Source: Sanguinoderma infundibulare
Lineage: Eukaryota > Basidiomycota > Agaricomycetes > Polyporales > Polyporaceae
Assembly: GCA_032821775.1 (NCBI GenBank)
Contig: JAVLRN010000002.1
Location: 1,116,001 to 1,180,000, forward strand
Length of the DNA stretch: 64,000 nt
Direction: 5' to 3'
Shown piece by piece: positions 11,091 through 22,433 of this stretch; within the stretch, counting starts at the first letter, position 1; the number at the start of each line of letters is the position of its first letter. A program made the position numbers and the translations under genes. The notes beneath the pieces were generated by a model. It was given only the letters and a program-made list of their open reading frames with translations. It was not told the origin of the DNA and did no database searches.

Positions 11091-13278
11091 ATGAGCATTG
11101 CACACGGAATCAGGAGGGCGGGTGTCATCGGCGCAGGCCAGATGGGTACGTCATGCATTGGCCGCGTTCTCTGCTTCATACTCATCCGACGTGCTAGGTC
11201 TTGGGATTGCTTTCGTGTCAGCTGTGCACGCGAAAGTCCCCGTGCTGCTGCATGACCGCTCTTCGGCGCAGATAAAGTCCGGACTCTCTCTCTTTGACAA
11301 GATTCTGTCCAAGGACGTCTCGAAGGGCAAGCTGACTTCGGAGGCGGCTAAGGAGGCTCGAGATCGCGTCACAGTTGTTGACGACCTCAAGGGCTTTAAG
11401 GATGCGGACATGGTCATCGAGGTGAGCATTGAAACGCCTTTCAACACCATTCATGGTCTTCTGCCCGTTTGGCGTGCATGTATCATGTTCGTATGCGTCA
11501 CGTCACATTCATATCGTACTTTACCTCTTCCTTGATGTTCGAAGTATGTGCACGCAAAGGAGGATATTGAGAGCGGAAATCAGCAAGGTCGAGACGCTCG
11601 GGCTGGCTCATCAATCGCAGGCTCGAAGTTACTGCTCCTTACACGAAGTGCTGCCGTCGACTGCATTGACGCATACTCATGTTTCCGAGGTGCCAGCTGC
11701 CTTACGACTGTATGTGCTGGAAATGTGGCCCTAGTGAGACTATATTGTCCCGCGCAGCTTCTCATGGATGCCGTAACTGGTACACGTGGTTAAACGACGC
11801 TCATTCATTTTCCCTCCATCGTGGTAACCATTGCAGGTTTCATGTTCGGGACCGCTGAAAGCTGCACGTGCATACAGGCTGTTTCAGAAAATTTGGCCGT
11901 CAAGCAGGGCATCTTCCGCACTCTGTCTGCCGAGCTGTCCCCCAAAACCATCCTCGCCACAAACACGTCCTCCATCAGCATCACCAAAATCGCAGCCTCG
12001 ACTATTCCCGAGGGAAAGACGGCTGCTGATCCGGAGGGGAAGGAGAGCACGTCAAGGGTTGTCGGTCTGCACTTCTTCAACCCCGTTCCAGTGATGGTGC
12101 GTGTGCACAGCCAGTCGCTGCTGGACAACTCCCTTCACGGAGGTCGGAAGCACCACCGCTCACTCTGTACCGTTACCGCCTCACAGAAACTGGTTGAATT
12201 GATCGCTGCGGTGCAAACGTCGAAGGATACCCTCGATCGTGCTGGTGCATACGCAACCGCGTGCGGTAAAGGTGCGCATCGCATTGTTGATCTTTCATGT
12301 CTTCTCCTGTTCATCTTCTCATCCGTTGCCCCAAACCCACATCACCTCGAAAAACTCTAACTACGTGTCCTCCGGCAAGAGGTGACATACTCAAAGGATG
12401 TTCCTGGGTTCGTGGCGAACGGGCTGCTGATGCCCTTCATCAACGAGGTGCGTGGACTTCGTCCAATCTGTCCCGCGTGACTGCCATGCTGACACAAGCG
12501 TCGCTGCGAATGCGCAGGCTATTATGATGCTTGAGAAGGTAAGCAACCGACAACTGTTCTGCGTATTCTCCGGCGGGTTAATGAACTGTGGTTGTAGGGC
12601 ATTGCCACCCGGGAAGATATTGACAAGACACTTAAACTGGGCATGAACCACCCAATGGGCCCCCTCCAATTAGGTACGTCTTCCGAAGCTTCTCGGTTCT
12701 CATGATCATGTCATATTGATATACCCCATTTGTCACAGCTGACTTGTGAGTGTGCTTCATCTGAGCTTCGTTGACGTTCCAGTGCTCATTTCACGCCACC
12801 GTGTCTGATTCACCCTCCATCGCTCTCGATTCATCTCGCACAAACGGCTCGTCCTCCCGGACTTCCGGCCGCCTCCATGGGCACACGTACACAAACATCC
12901 CCGGTGCCTGCTGCCTGGGAATTATCCCGGCCTCGTCTGATCTTGCGTGCGTCCTCTCGCTCGGTCGTTCTCACCCGGTCTTCGCTCTTTTCCATTTGGA
13001 TTGGCAACTACTGTGGGTGGCCCCTTGGCGCTCATCTCGGGTGACCGTTCCCTTTTCCTGCGATTCTCCTCGGATCCGCGCGCGCCCTGGCTCTCTGTTT
13101 GGGCACCCGACACGATGACAGCATTGGGTTGGACACATGTCTGGCGATCCAGCAGACAATATACAACGGCACTGGCGACTCGAAATATCGGCCGAGCGTT
13201 CTCCTCGAGCGGATGGTCGACGCGCAATGGTACGGGAAGAAGAGCGGGAAGGGCTTCTACGACTACCCGAGTCAGTAG
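11091..13278 (+). CDS. 3-hydroxyacyl-CoA (3-hydroxybutyryl-CoA) dehydrogenase
   Basis: Nine exons (11091-11145, 11198-11421, 11878-12096, 12187-12271, 12380-12447, 12518-12538, 12598-12673, 12739-12745, 13122-13278) join in frame to 303 residues, the usual length of single-domain enzymes. It oxidises 3-hydroxyacyl-CoA to 3-ketoacyl-CoA with NAD+, the third step of beta-oxidation. Seen: the Rossmann loop [13 protein letters not shown] near residue 12, [26 protein letters not shown] with the catalytic His, KLVELI with its Glu partner, [14 protein letters not shown] and [11 protein letters not shown]. The C-terminus is YDYPSQ, with no SKL-type peroxisomal signal. Odd points: a 7-nt exon (12739-12745) and two long introns (456 and 376 nt). 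An inverted dead copy lies at 20.0-22.0 kb. Confidence 0.85.
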
Positions 13279-13720
13279 CCAGTAGCCAGGCGCGGATTGG
13301 TAACTTGTTCGTTCCCGGGTGCGCGTTTGGGATACGTCACAGTTCGGAACGGACGTGTACGTTTCTGTTCTGGTACCGCTTCTGTGTTCGGATCGACGGT
13401 CTAGCCCGCCGGACGTTTACTGCGCCTCTCGTGATGTCTTTATATTGCCTGGTCGTCCAGGACCCTTGGTGGTCTCGTGGGATGCGGCTAGGATCCGAGC
13501 GCTCAATATCCATGGTTTCCCTTGGGCCTGGGCTGTGATGCATGCCAACTTTGTGGCACTTGCTCGTCGTCCATTGAATCATCGGGAGCCATACCGACTG
13601 GCTCGTTCGGGCGTCGGTCTGGCGACCACACTCGAGGATGTCGCGTGACACTGGATGTCGTCTACGTGTCGGTTGGTCTGATGATCATCATGGACTTGCA
13701 TCCGCGCTAACGAGTCGTGC
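13279..13720. repeat. 3' flank shared, inverted, with 19.58-20.05 kb
   Basis: TCTGTGTTCGGATCGACGGT followed by CTAGCCCGCCGGACGT and CGCCTCTCGTGATGTC (about 13381-13440) is found in reverse complement at about 19.87-19.95 kb, and ACACTCGAGGATGTCGCGTG near 13630 at about 19.63-19.68 kb. This marks how far the inverted duplication runs beyond the dehydrogenase gene. No gene seen in it. Confidence 0.6.
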
Positions 13721-15613
13721 ACCCGTAGCGTCCGGGTAAGGTGGCTCAACTGCTCCGGGTTCTTCAGAGCTCAATGGGCGGCTCATTGTGTGCGTTGCAC
13801 TGGCCATATACGTGAGCCGCCGGTTGGGACATGCCGTAGGCTTAGCAGCTTCAACGCCGATATGAGACGCGGAAGGATGTAAACAGTAGCATGGTTCCCG
13901 GGGCTCTCCGGCTCACCTGGTCGTGCTTCTCCGGAGTTAGATGTCGGGCCTCTGCCAAGTCAAACGTAAAAGCAAACTCCGCGCTTCTCGTCCTACCAGA
14001 TGATGCGCGGGACGCTGCGTCCACCTCCATTCGCTGAGCGCGCTCTGTCACCTGTGCTTACATGGCGCACCGACACGCCAGTCGATCGACGCCTCCTTGT
14101 GCGCCTCGTCTTCGTCTCTCCTTGCCTAAACGAGGCGAGGTGGTTCAAAAGGGACACACTCTCCCAGGGTGATTCGGTGCGTTGCTGCTGCGAACGTACG
14201 AGGACGGACATGGACACTTCCCGGTCTGGAACATGGGAGCTTCGCTGTAAAGCTCGCCAAACATTCTTCTCGGAGCGCGCGTGGAAGCGCCATCGATGAG
14301 GAAACGTTGTGGTTACGGGGTTGATTCTGGCGGGCACCTTATCCCTTGCGCGTCGCAAGGTTTCAGGGTGACCTCGGTATCGTCATCCTGAGGTCAAGGG
14401 TGACCTCGGGCTGGCGCGATTTGTCTTTCGCCGCAGGGATCGTTCTTTTCCACGGAGGAAGCACGGCGTGGCGCTTCCCTGAGAGGAGATAATTGGCATG
14501 TACACATCCGAAGTTCATTATATCGACACTCAGCACTCCTCTCTAGCCGCGCAGGTCTATGGGGTGCCATCGCCTTCTTTCCCGTACCAATCTTACAGCT
14601 GCCGCCATCGGCGTCGACAAGCACCCTAGCTTCGCTGAGATGGAAATTTGCTGGCAGATCGAATGTTCGCTGCCATGTCTCCCCCGACTCGGCGTTCCCA
14701 CCCACTCGCACGCACGGCGCGGACTCGCGGACGCCAGGGCGACATCGGCCCGACCTAGCGGGCGCACGCCGGCGTGTACGCAACGAGGCAGGCCTTCTCA
14801 CCGGGATCGCTCGCTCGCGCCCCGCTCCCTCGCTCAGGGTCTTCCATCCCGTGTCGCGCGGGTCCAGCATATTCAGGAACTTGGGCTTCCCGTCACAGCG
14901 CGTGGACCCTTAGACCGGGTCGCCGTCTAGCGTCCGTCCGTTCCGAGACCACCTCCTCTGGTGTGTGGGTCTTGTGGAGGAGCTATGCCTTGGCGTAGTG
15001 TGAATATGAGATTTGGACTGTGGATAGAAGGCTCCGTCGGGCGTGCTGGATCAGAAGCCCTCGCGGGACTCGGATTGGGCGGGCGAGTACTACGTTGGGT
15101 GAGGGTGCCGATCACACGACGCCGGCTCATGGCCGACTGGGCCCCGTTCATCACCACGGACGACGAGAGATGAGATGGGAGTGCGCGCAGGCGAAGCGGT
15201 GGGGCGAGTGGCCGGAAGGCGTGCGGGCGCTCGAGCTTCCAAGATAGGCGTCGACGCGGAGGCGGAGTAGGCTTCCCGGGACGCTGGGTCCGCCCCGCGC
15301 CTTCGTGAAGGCGATCGGAGGAGAAGGGGTTGCATGCCATGCCATGCTATTGGGAGAGCGTGGCCAGCGGGCGTGTATATTTCCAGAGTTCGGTGCGGGG
15401 GTACTTATAGGAGGCTTGGCTCGCTGTTCCGAGCCAAGCCACTGCATCCCAACCCAATCCCATCTCTCCCCCTCGACAAGCACTCTTGTTCGCCGCCAGG
15501 CTTTGCTACTCTTCTCGTCTTCTCGTCGTCTTCGAGACCGCGTGCCTTCGGGTCGTGTCGTGCCGTTTCGCATCCTCATCTCCGTCTCCGTCTGCCACTG
15601 TTTGTCGATCGCG
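13721..15613. other. No gene recognised
   Basis: About 1.9 kb in the spacer between the two duplicated arms. Open frames exist on both strands but none has a domain, a plausible splice pattern or gene-like composition. Confidence 0.4.
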
Positions 15614-16131
15614 ATGTGTGAAATCGAGTGGTGAGTCGCGTGCTTACTTAAGGCGGGTGCGACGAGGATTCGCCGGGCGTGGGCGTGTGTACTGATCGGT
15701 CTTCTCTTCTCCCTTCCGCGTGTCACAGCTTCGGGAACTACCACCGCGGGTGCCAGGTGCGCTATCTTTGTGCCCGAACGCTCTATCTCAACGCGCTGAC
15801 TGACGCCGCGCCGTATTATTAGCACTATGTGAAGCTCTACGAGAGCGGGAACAAGACAGATTGCGGCTCGACGAGCTGCGCGCTGAGCACCGAACACAAG
15901 CACCGCCAAGGGCAGCGCACCTGCACCTGCTCGAAGGTGAGCCCGGACACATGATGCCGTGAACATTGATTTGTCCTGGTCGTTCCGGTGTTCTAACGCG
16001 ATTCTATCATCTGTTTTGGGCAGGTGCCTCGCGAATGCCGCAGGGTGTTGAGCCTGATCCACGAGAGATGCGACAACTGCACCCGAGCTGCGTGGGCCTC
16101 GCTCGAACGCGAGTCAGGCCGGGTCTGGTGA
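15614..16131 (+). CDS. Small Cys-rich basidiomycete protein
   Basis: Four exons (15614-15630, 15729-15756, 15823-15936, 16024-16131) with GTGAGT, GTGCGC and GTGAGC donors join in frame to 88 residues. Ten cysteines are visible, in MCEIECFGNYHRGCQHY, TDCGSTSCAL, TCTCSK, PRECRR and ERCDNCTRA. No signal peptide, so it is probably intracellular; the paired CxxC and CxC spacing suggests metal binding rather than disulphides. This matches a common basidiomycete family of unknown role in which a Tyr-Gly-Asn-x-Tyr-x-x-Gly-Cys start and a Cys-rich core recur. The two first exons are very short, so the start is probable, not certain. Confidence 0.6.
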
Positions 16132-17245
16132 CGGCCTCTCTCTGCCTGGCTTCGCGGGATCGACTCGACGCGAGTCGAAAGCGTCTCGATGCATTCGACG
16201 CATCGCACAGTTTGGCTCCCCGAGATTTTGCTGTCGATGAGAGTGTGATACCGCGGGGATTGGGGTCCCGTTCGCCGTTTTCTTCTTCGTTCTTCTCGCA
16301 TATTATTGGATCATTTTGGGGTTGCCACACGTCATTTATGTACTACGCACGCATGTAGCTGTATCAATATTACCGGACACCGCAATGTACGATAAGCGTA
16401 TTCATCTCATCATCGCCAGGGTGCGCGTGCTCTCGAAGCTCAAAGACGGCGTCGATCCGGAGGACGGGACCGGAGTTGTCAAAGTGAGTATGGCCGCGTT
16501 TGTTCTATTAGGACGTGCTGGACGTGCGCAGTCGAGGTAAGTGTGAGTGCATGATAAGGCGATCCAGAAGGCAGCGACGGAATTCGCCGCATGGGCGTAG
16601 GGATGATTAGATGGATGTCCCAATGGCGAGATAGGAAGGTGTGCTTATGACCGAGAGCTCTTCTGCCGTGGCTGATGGCCGGAGCGGCGGGAACCACACG
16701 CTGTATGACAGTGGCCCAGAGCCGTGGACGTTACGGCACGACTTACGATATGTGTCTGTCGTGGCTAAGTTGACGGTTACTGCTGGTGATGCGAGCATTG
16801 CGGATCCAAGATCGGCGCCAGGAGTTGATGGAGAATTGCAGTAAACCTCTTATTAACCAGTCCTCGTGCATGATTTTTATGAAGACAATTGTCCACCATC
16901 GCGAGCGAGCGAAGGGAGATGGATGATTGAGGAAGGGTTCTGTGTTTCGTCGCTCGCGGTCTCGGTGGCGGCGGCGCCTCATGAAGGCGTCTAAGTTACC
17001 GGTTTTAGTTGTTTGAAATGATTCTCCCGACGTTCTCCCGCTCTGGCCGGGTGCCAGGTTGAAACGTCGCAACGTTGACTGCTCTAACACTGCATCCAGG
17101 TTCTGCACTATGCACACTTTGAGATGCAGAAAGGGCACATATTGCATTGAAGCTTATAAGCAACGCCCTAAACACCCCACCGTGCTCCAGTAGTCCGTGC
17201 TACGTGTCACCTGTCCTCGTCGAGATCTGAGTGGTTCCTCGAAGA
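16132..17245. other. No gene recognised
   Basis: Centre of the spacer between the duplicated arms. A 50-residue frame at 16385-16540 (MYDKRIHLIIARVRVLSK) has no match I know. 17160-17245 is the 5' flank of the DUF6533 gene. Confidence 0.4.
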
Positions 17246-19034
17246 ATGTCCTCACCAACAGTCACTCCTGATATCTTATCGTCTTTGTGAGTTTTCCGTC
17301 AACTTGCTTCCTTTTCAGATATACTCTAACCTGCCATTCTATCCATGGGAACAAGGCTAAGAGCCGAATACTGTAGTTTGGCTGCCCTCAGTACGTCTCT
17401 TGGGTTATGTTAGTTGCCTATACTTGGCCGGTGATAGCTGAAGCTCGTATGTAGCACTAGTCGCCTATGACTGGTTCATCCGCTTTGACGACGAAATTTG
17501 CTCGTTTTGGAACTTCGGCAAGGGTCGCAAACTCACCGCCGCGGCGCTGGTGTACGCGTTCAGCCGGTACCTGCCTATCCTTCAGCTGGCGCTGTCGGTT
17601 CAGACGATCCACACGATAGATAATATGGTGCGTGTGCTATTGTGACGCTTTGCTCCTCTCAGCTGAGCCTTGTGTCTGCCGCTTAGGGGTCCGTGGTCTC
17701 GCCTCATGTTTCATGCAAGTCGTTTGACCACAAGACAATTACTAGGTGCAAAGCCAACTACTATGTCCAATCGGTGGCAAGCATGCTGCTGCTACTCACC
17801 CCAGCGGGTAAGTGTCTATATTCGCTCGGCGCGCGCACAGCTAACCAGTCGCCAACCTCTGCTGCAGTCTTCTCGGCCTTGCGAGTCTACGCCCTATCCG
17901 GGAGAAGCACGGTTCTGACTGCTTTCACGTTTCTGTTTTTATGTGTGCCGTTTGGCATTAATTTGGTGCGCTGGCATTTCCGCGAATCATTTGAATTTAT
18001 ACCATGGATTGATCATGGAGGTCCATAGGCCGATTTCACCACATTCTTCCACAACATGAACCTACCAAGCCCCTTCAACTGCAGCGCCGTGGACGATGTT
18101 CCTGTAACGCTTGATCACAGGTACGGTAGCTGATTTATTGTCTGTACGATGTCTCAAGTTGACGTCCATCCTGTGTCTGCTTTAAGACGTACGTATCACA
18201 TCCGGGTCGCCGGTAGAGAAGCTAATGTGTGCGATGCTCCTTGCAGTTGTCACGGCAGCCAGGTCATGTACGATCACTGGAGATGTCATCGCGGTGATTG
18301 TCACATGGTGGAAGACGTATGAGATACACAGGATGCAGCGAGGACTGCTGAACCGGCCTTCTCTATCTCGAGTGATGCTGTACAACGGTACGTGTTAAAT
18401 ACGCCTTCTGCCGTCTATCGCTGACTATCGAAGTAGGAAGCATATATTTCATGTAAGGCCTCTCCATCTTTCCAGTCCGAGGATGATGACCGGAGTACGT
18501 GCTAGCGCGATTACTGCCCTGAACATATTCCAAATGGTCTTCACCATTCTGAGCCAGGTGCGTTCCTCCGCCAGTGTCCAAAACGAATGATGCTTATCCA
18601 GCCACATAGCTCTCGACCAACCAGATAGTCCTCTCCACTGAAAGCTACGTTGACACCTTCATCAGTCCGTATGTCAGCCCTCTCTCTAGCCGCCATCTAC
18701 GTAACTGATCTCTGCCTCTTTCATCGCGGTCTCAAGCATAACAAACGTTCTCGTCTCCCACTTCCTCCTCAACCTTCGACAAGTCGACCTCACTGCTGCG
18801 GGACCATCCTCGCCATCGGCCGTTGGTTCCCTTCACCTTGCGGGACAGTCTCAGGTTGCATCGCTCCCCGCTTTCATCGCCTCGATGGGCAGCCCGGTCG
18901 ACGCCGGCCTGGACTCTGTGGACGCTTCGACTTGTGGCGGGGAGGCGATCCATGCGGAGGAACAAGTGCATCTTGAAGGGCGCTCAAATAGAGCACCCGG
19001 AGGTGAAACCGATCACGTGGACGTCGGCGCGTAA
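17246..19034 (+). CDS. DUF6533 family multi-pass membrane protein 1
   Basis: About ten exons. Exon 1 (17246-17286) gives MSSPTVTPDILSS, exon 2 adds LRAEYCSLAAL, and the third holds the family hallmark AYDWFIRFDDEICSFWNFGK followed by AALVYAFSRYLPILQLAL. Later exons give SVASMLLLLTPA, VFSALRVYALSGR, TFLFLCVPFGINL, FNCSAVDDVPVTL, DVIAVIVTWWKTYEIHRM, LNIFQMVFTILSQ and VSHFLLNLRQVD, then a hydrophilic Ser/Pro tail ending at 19034. Seven hydrophobic segments fit the family's seven-helix topology. The function is unknown; it is expanded in agaricomycetes. The small exon near 18.19 kb could not be fixed. A paralogue lies at 32.3 kb. Confidence 0.75.
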
Positions 19035-19499
19035 TTTGAGGGCAGCGCGTTCACTCTCGAGAACGGAGTGTACCTCATGTAACTTGAATCTTCGCCAGTC
19101 TCGTCAAGAATGTTCAAACTTCGCACACGCGAGACACATACGCTCAACTAGTGAATGGGAAAGGGTGTCTCTCAAGTGGTCATGACGTCATTCATTGTGG
19201 CCGCTTTTGGTGCGTATGACTCCCCGACTCCTCTATTTTATAAGTTTCGTCAGGCAGTTGGTACATGGCCTGGCTGCAAATATTTCAATATTCTTAGAGG
19301 GGTACAGGTGTGCGATTTCGATCGCCGTGTCCACATCTTCGAAGTTCAGCAGGCGGTCGACAGACGTAACACAATCTCGAGCCTTCTCCAGACCTATCTA
19401 ACGACGTCGTATATTCCCAACCCTTGCCCAAGATGACCCCACTTTGCTATACATTTATTCCGCTATCGTAACCTTCCCCCTGTACGAGCCCCCGACTCT
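19035..19499. other. No gene recognised
   Basis: 3' flank of the DUF6533 gene. A 93-residue frame (19155-19436) has no recognisable domain. Confidence 0.35.
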
Positions 19500-19575
19500 C
19501 TGCGCCTCCGGCTGATCGGAGCTTGGAGCGTGCCTCACCAGGGCGACCGCGAACGCGCTCGCGAGTGCAAACGCG
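19500..19575 (+). pseudogene. Short carrier gene shard
   Basis: GCGACCGCGAACGCGCTCGC at about 19541, with flanks GCTTGGAGCGTGCCTCA and GAGTG, repeats the third-repeat region of the intact carrier at about 26.0 kb (GCTTGGCGCGTTCCTCA, then the same 20 bases). Only some 65 bp match. It sits right where the mirrored dehydrogenase flank ends. Confidence 0.5.
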
Positions 19576-19579
19576 TGCA

Positions 19580-20045
19580 CGTTCGGACCGGAAAGCAGCT
19601 GAGACAGGCGCGTTGATGGCCCACACGTACGTCCACTGTCACGCGACCTCCCCGAGCGTGGGTCGCCAGACCTGCGCGGGTGAACGAAGCCGTCGGAATA
19701 GTTGCCGACGATGCCATGTCCCATTGTGGCAGATGAGGGTGCGCGACAACGTGCCACAGTCAGGCAAGACCGAGCCCCGACGTAAATCAAAGTTTGCCAT
19801 GCATGGTGCGCGCTCGTACCGGATCCTAGCCGCATCTCACAAGACCACCTCGCGTACAGGACGGCCAGGTGATAAACGACATCACGAGAGGCACAGTCAG
19901 GACGCGGTGGACGTCTGGCCGGCTAGACCGGCAATCCGAACACAGAAGCAAGAACTAAGCATAATCATACCCGTCTGTTCCGTGTTGCGACGTAAGTACC
20001 CTGAACGTGCACCGGGGAATGAACAGGTTACCAATTCGCGGCCGA
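19580..20045 (-). repeat. Inverted copy of the 13.28-13.72 kb flank
   Basis: Reverse complement of the dehydrogenase 3' flank, with several indels. It establishes that the dead dehydrogenase copy arose by DNA-level duplication and not by reverse transcription. Confidence 0.6.
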
Positions 20046-22050
20046 CTACTGGCTGCGGTAGTCATAGAACCCCTCCCCGCTCTTCTTCCCGTACCACTGC
20101 GCGTCCACCATCCGGGTACTGCAGCACGCTCGACCGGAATTACGGGTCGCCCGTCCCGTTGTAGATCGCCTGCCTGGGTCGTCAGGCACGTGTCCAGCCA
20201 AATGCTGTCGGTGCACAAGCAGGAAGACAGGGTATGCCGAGGAGAACGGGAGGAAAAGGGTGCGACCACCCGAGATGAGCGTTACATAGCCACCTACAGT
20301 AATCCCTACTTCAAACGGAACAAAGAGAAGATAGGGTGACAACGAGACAACGAGGGGACGCACGCAAGATCAGACGAGGCCGGGAAATTTCCCAGGTAGC
20401 AGGCACCGGGATGTTTGTGTACGTGTGCCCATGGAGGCGGCCGGAAGTCCGGGGGAACGAGCCGTTTGTGCGAGATGAATCGAGAGCGATGGAGGGTGAA
20501 TCAGACACGGTGGCGTCAAATGGGTGATGAGGCGTCAACGAAGCTCAGATGAAGCACGCTCGCAAGTCAGCTGCGACGATTGGAGTAAATGAATACGACA
20601 CGAACACGGGAAGCAAGAAGCTTCGGAGGACATGCCTAATTGCAGCGGGCCTATTGGGTGGTTCATGCCCAGTTTAAGTATCCTGTGAATATCTTCCCGA
20701 GTCGGAGCGGCGATGCCCTAGAACACAACTCATTAACGGACCGGAAACATTCAGAAAGGCGGTCAGGAGGTTATCTTCGCAAGCGTCATTTCATCGCAGC
20801 AAGCCTTCGGTCAGCATGGCAGCCACGCGAGACAGTTGACCACGCACCTCGTTTATGAAGGACATTAGCAACCCGTTCGCCACGAAGCCACGAACTTCTT
20901 CTAACTGTCACCTCTGACCCCAGGACACGTAGTTAGAGTTTCTAAGATGAACGGGAGAAGACAGGCAGAATCGACAACGCGATGCGTATGCGCTCGTGCG
21001 ATCGAGGGTATCCTTCGACCTTAGCACCGCAGCGATCAATTCTAAATTACTTGTTTCGGTGAAGCCGTAGGGGTACAGGGTCAGCAGCGGTGCTTCCGAC
21101 GTCTGCCGATAGAGTTACCAAGCTACGACTGGCTGTGCGCACGCACCATGACTGGGACAGGGACGGAAAAATGCAGACCGATGGCCCTTGATGAAGTGGT
21201 AAAGGGCGCGGTTTTGGCGATGCTAAAGGTGGACGTGTTCGTGGCGAGGATGGTCTTGGGGGACAGCGGCCTGTGAACGAGTGCGATTTTCAGTTGTGCC
21301 GAACACAATCTCACAGTGCACATTGAATAAAGCATGAGTTGAACGATGTATTACGGCATAAGGGCGACTTGTTTGGGATCGAATGTACATAAAACACACC
21401 AATGCCAAACCTCCGGTCCATATGTCATTGGTTCGTTTCAAAATCCCGCATGTATGCGCTGGACGCGTTATTCCATGACCATTCACGCGAACGATAAACT
21501 TTCATAACCTGTAATGGAGCACATCCATGAGAGGCAGGCGTGCGGTACAACCCCACGCCTTATCCATGAACGCTTTCGTCCGCATGGATTACGTCCACAG
21601 ATAGTCCTAGGACGAGGCCCGCTCCACGAAACATGCATACAACCACCAAGCAGGGATGGAACGATGGTCGTTAAGAAATAAGGCGTTTGAATACTCATCT
21701 CCATGATCATGTACTCATCTTGGAAGTGCTCGAGATCGTCAACAATTGTGACGCGATCTCGAGCCTCCTCCGAAGTCAGCTTGCGCTTAGAGAGTCCTCG
21801 GAAAGCTTGTCGAAGAGTAAGAGAGACGGGACCCTAGTTTGATGGAAGAGCGGTCATACCGCAGCACTGGGATCTTCGCGTTCACGGCAGACACCATGAA
21901 GCATTCCCAAGACCGAAGCCTGAATTCGAACACGTCAGGTGAGTATGCACCGGGCAACACGCGTAATCCTGGAGGACGTACCCATCTAGCCTGCGTCAAT
22001 CACACACCCCAGTCTGTTTCCGTGTGCAATGCCGATAATAGCCGCAGTGA
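20046..22050 (-). pseudogene. Dead inverted copy of the 3-hydroxyacyl-CoA dehydrogenase
   Basis: Minus strand, same exon order and intron positions as the intact gene. Seen: AGATGGGTACG at about 21.98 kb (end of exon 1), SAVNAKIPVLRYDRSS near 21.86 kb, [20 protein letters not shown] at 21.24 kb, GLHFSVPVPVMVRAHSQS near 21.15 kb, and [20 protein letters not shown] ending at 20046. It is dead: the exon holding SENLAVKQG is gone or shifted, HFFNP has become HFSVP, the start is altered and the remaining exons are in conflicting frames. The large last intron is conserved too. Confidence 0.8.
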
Positions 22051-22433
22051 GGTGAAGCAAGAAGCGGTCAAGGGACGAGGGCAACAACGGCGACATGACT
22101 CTCGCCCACAACGCGTGCGATGCCCGATCGATCTGATGCGCCCAAGCGTGGCTTTGTTTGGTTTGACGCCCAATTCCGTCTCGGGCGGAGTATGCGGTTG
22201 CCCTTTCAAGATCAGTCCCTTTGATCAGTCCAATCGAGCTGCCATCGCCGACGACACGCTCCAAGTGATCATTCACCACCGCTGCATTACCTCCTGCCTG
22301 TGCACCCGTCATCTGTTAACACGTCTTCGCTTAACAGCAGCACCGCAGTGGCTCAGGCTAATCTCGGTGTGTCAGTCGTGACTTCGAAAGTTCATTCACT
22401 AACCCTGAGATATTTTCCTTTTCAGACAACACG

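Noticed and set aside
15151..16062. 303-codon minus-strand open frame
   Set aside because: It overlaps the small Cys-rich gene, lacks any domain and has the composition of a GC-rich antisense shadow.
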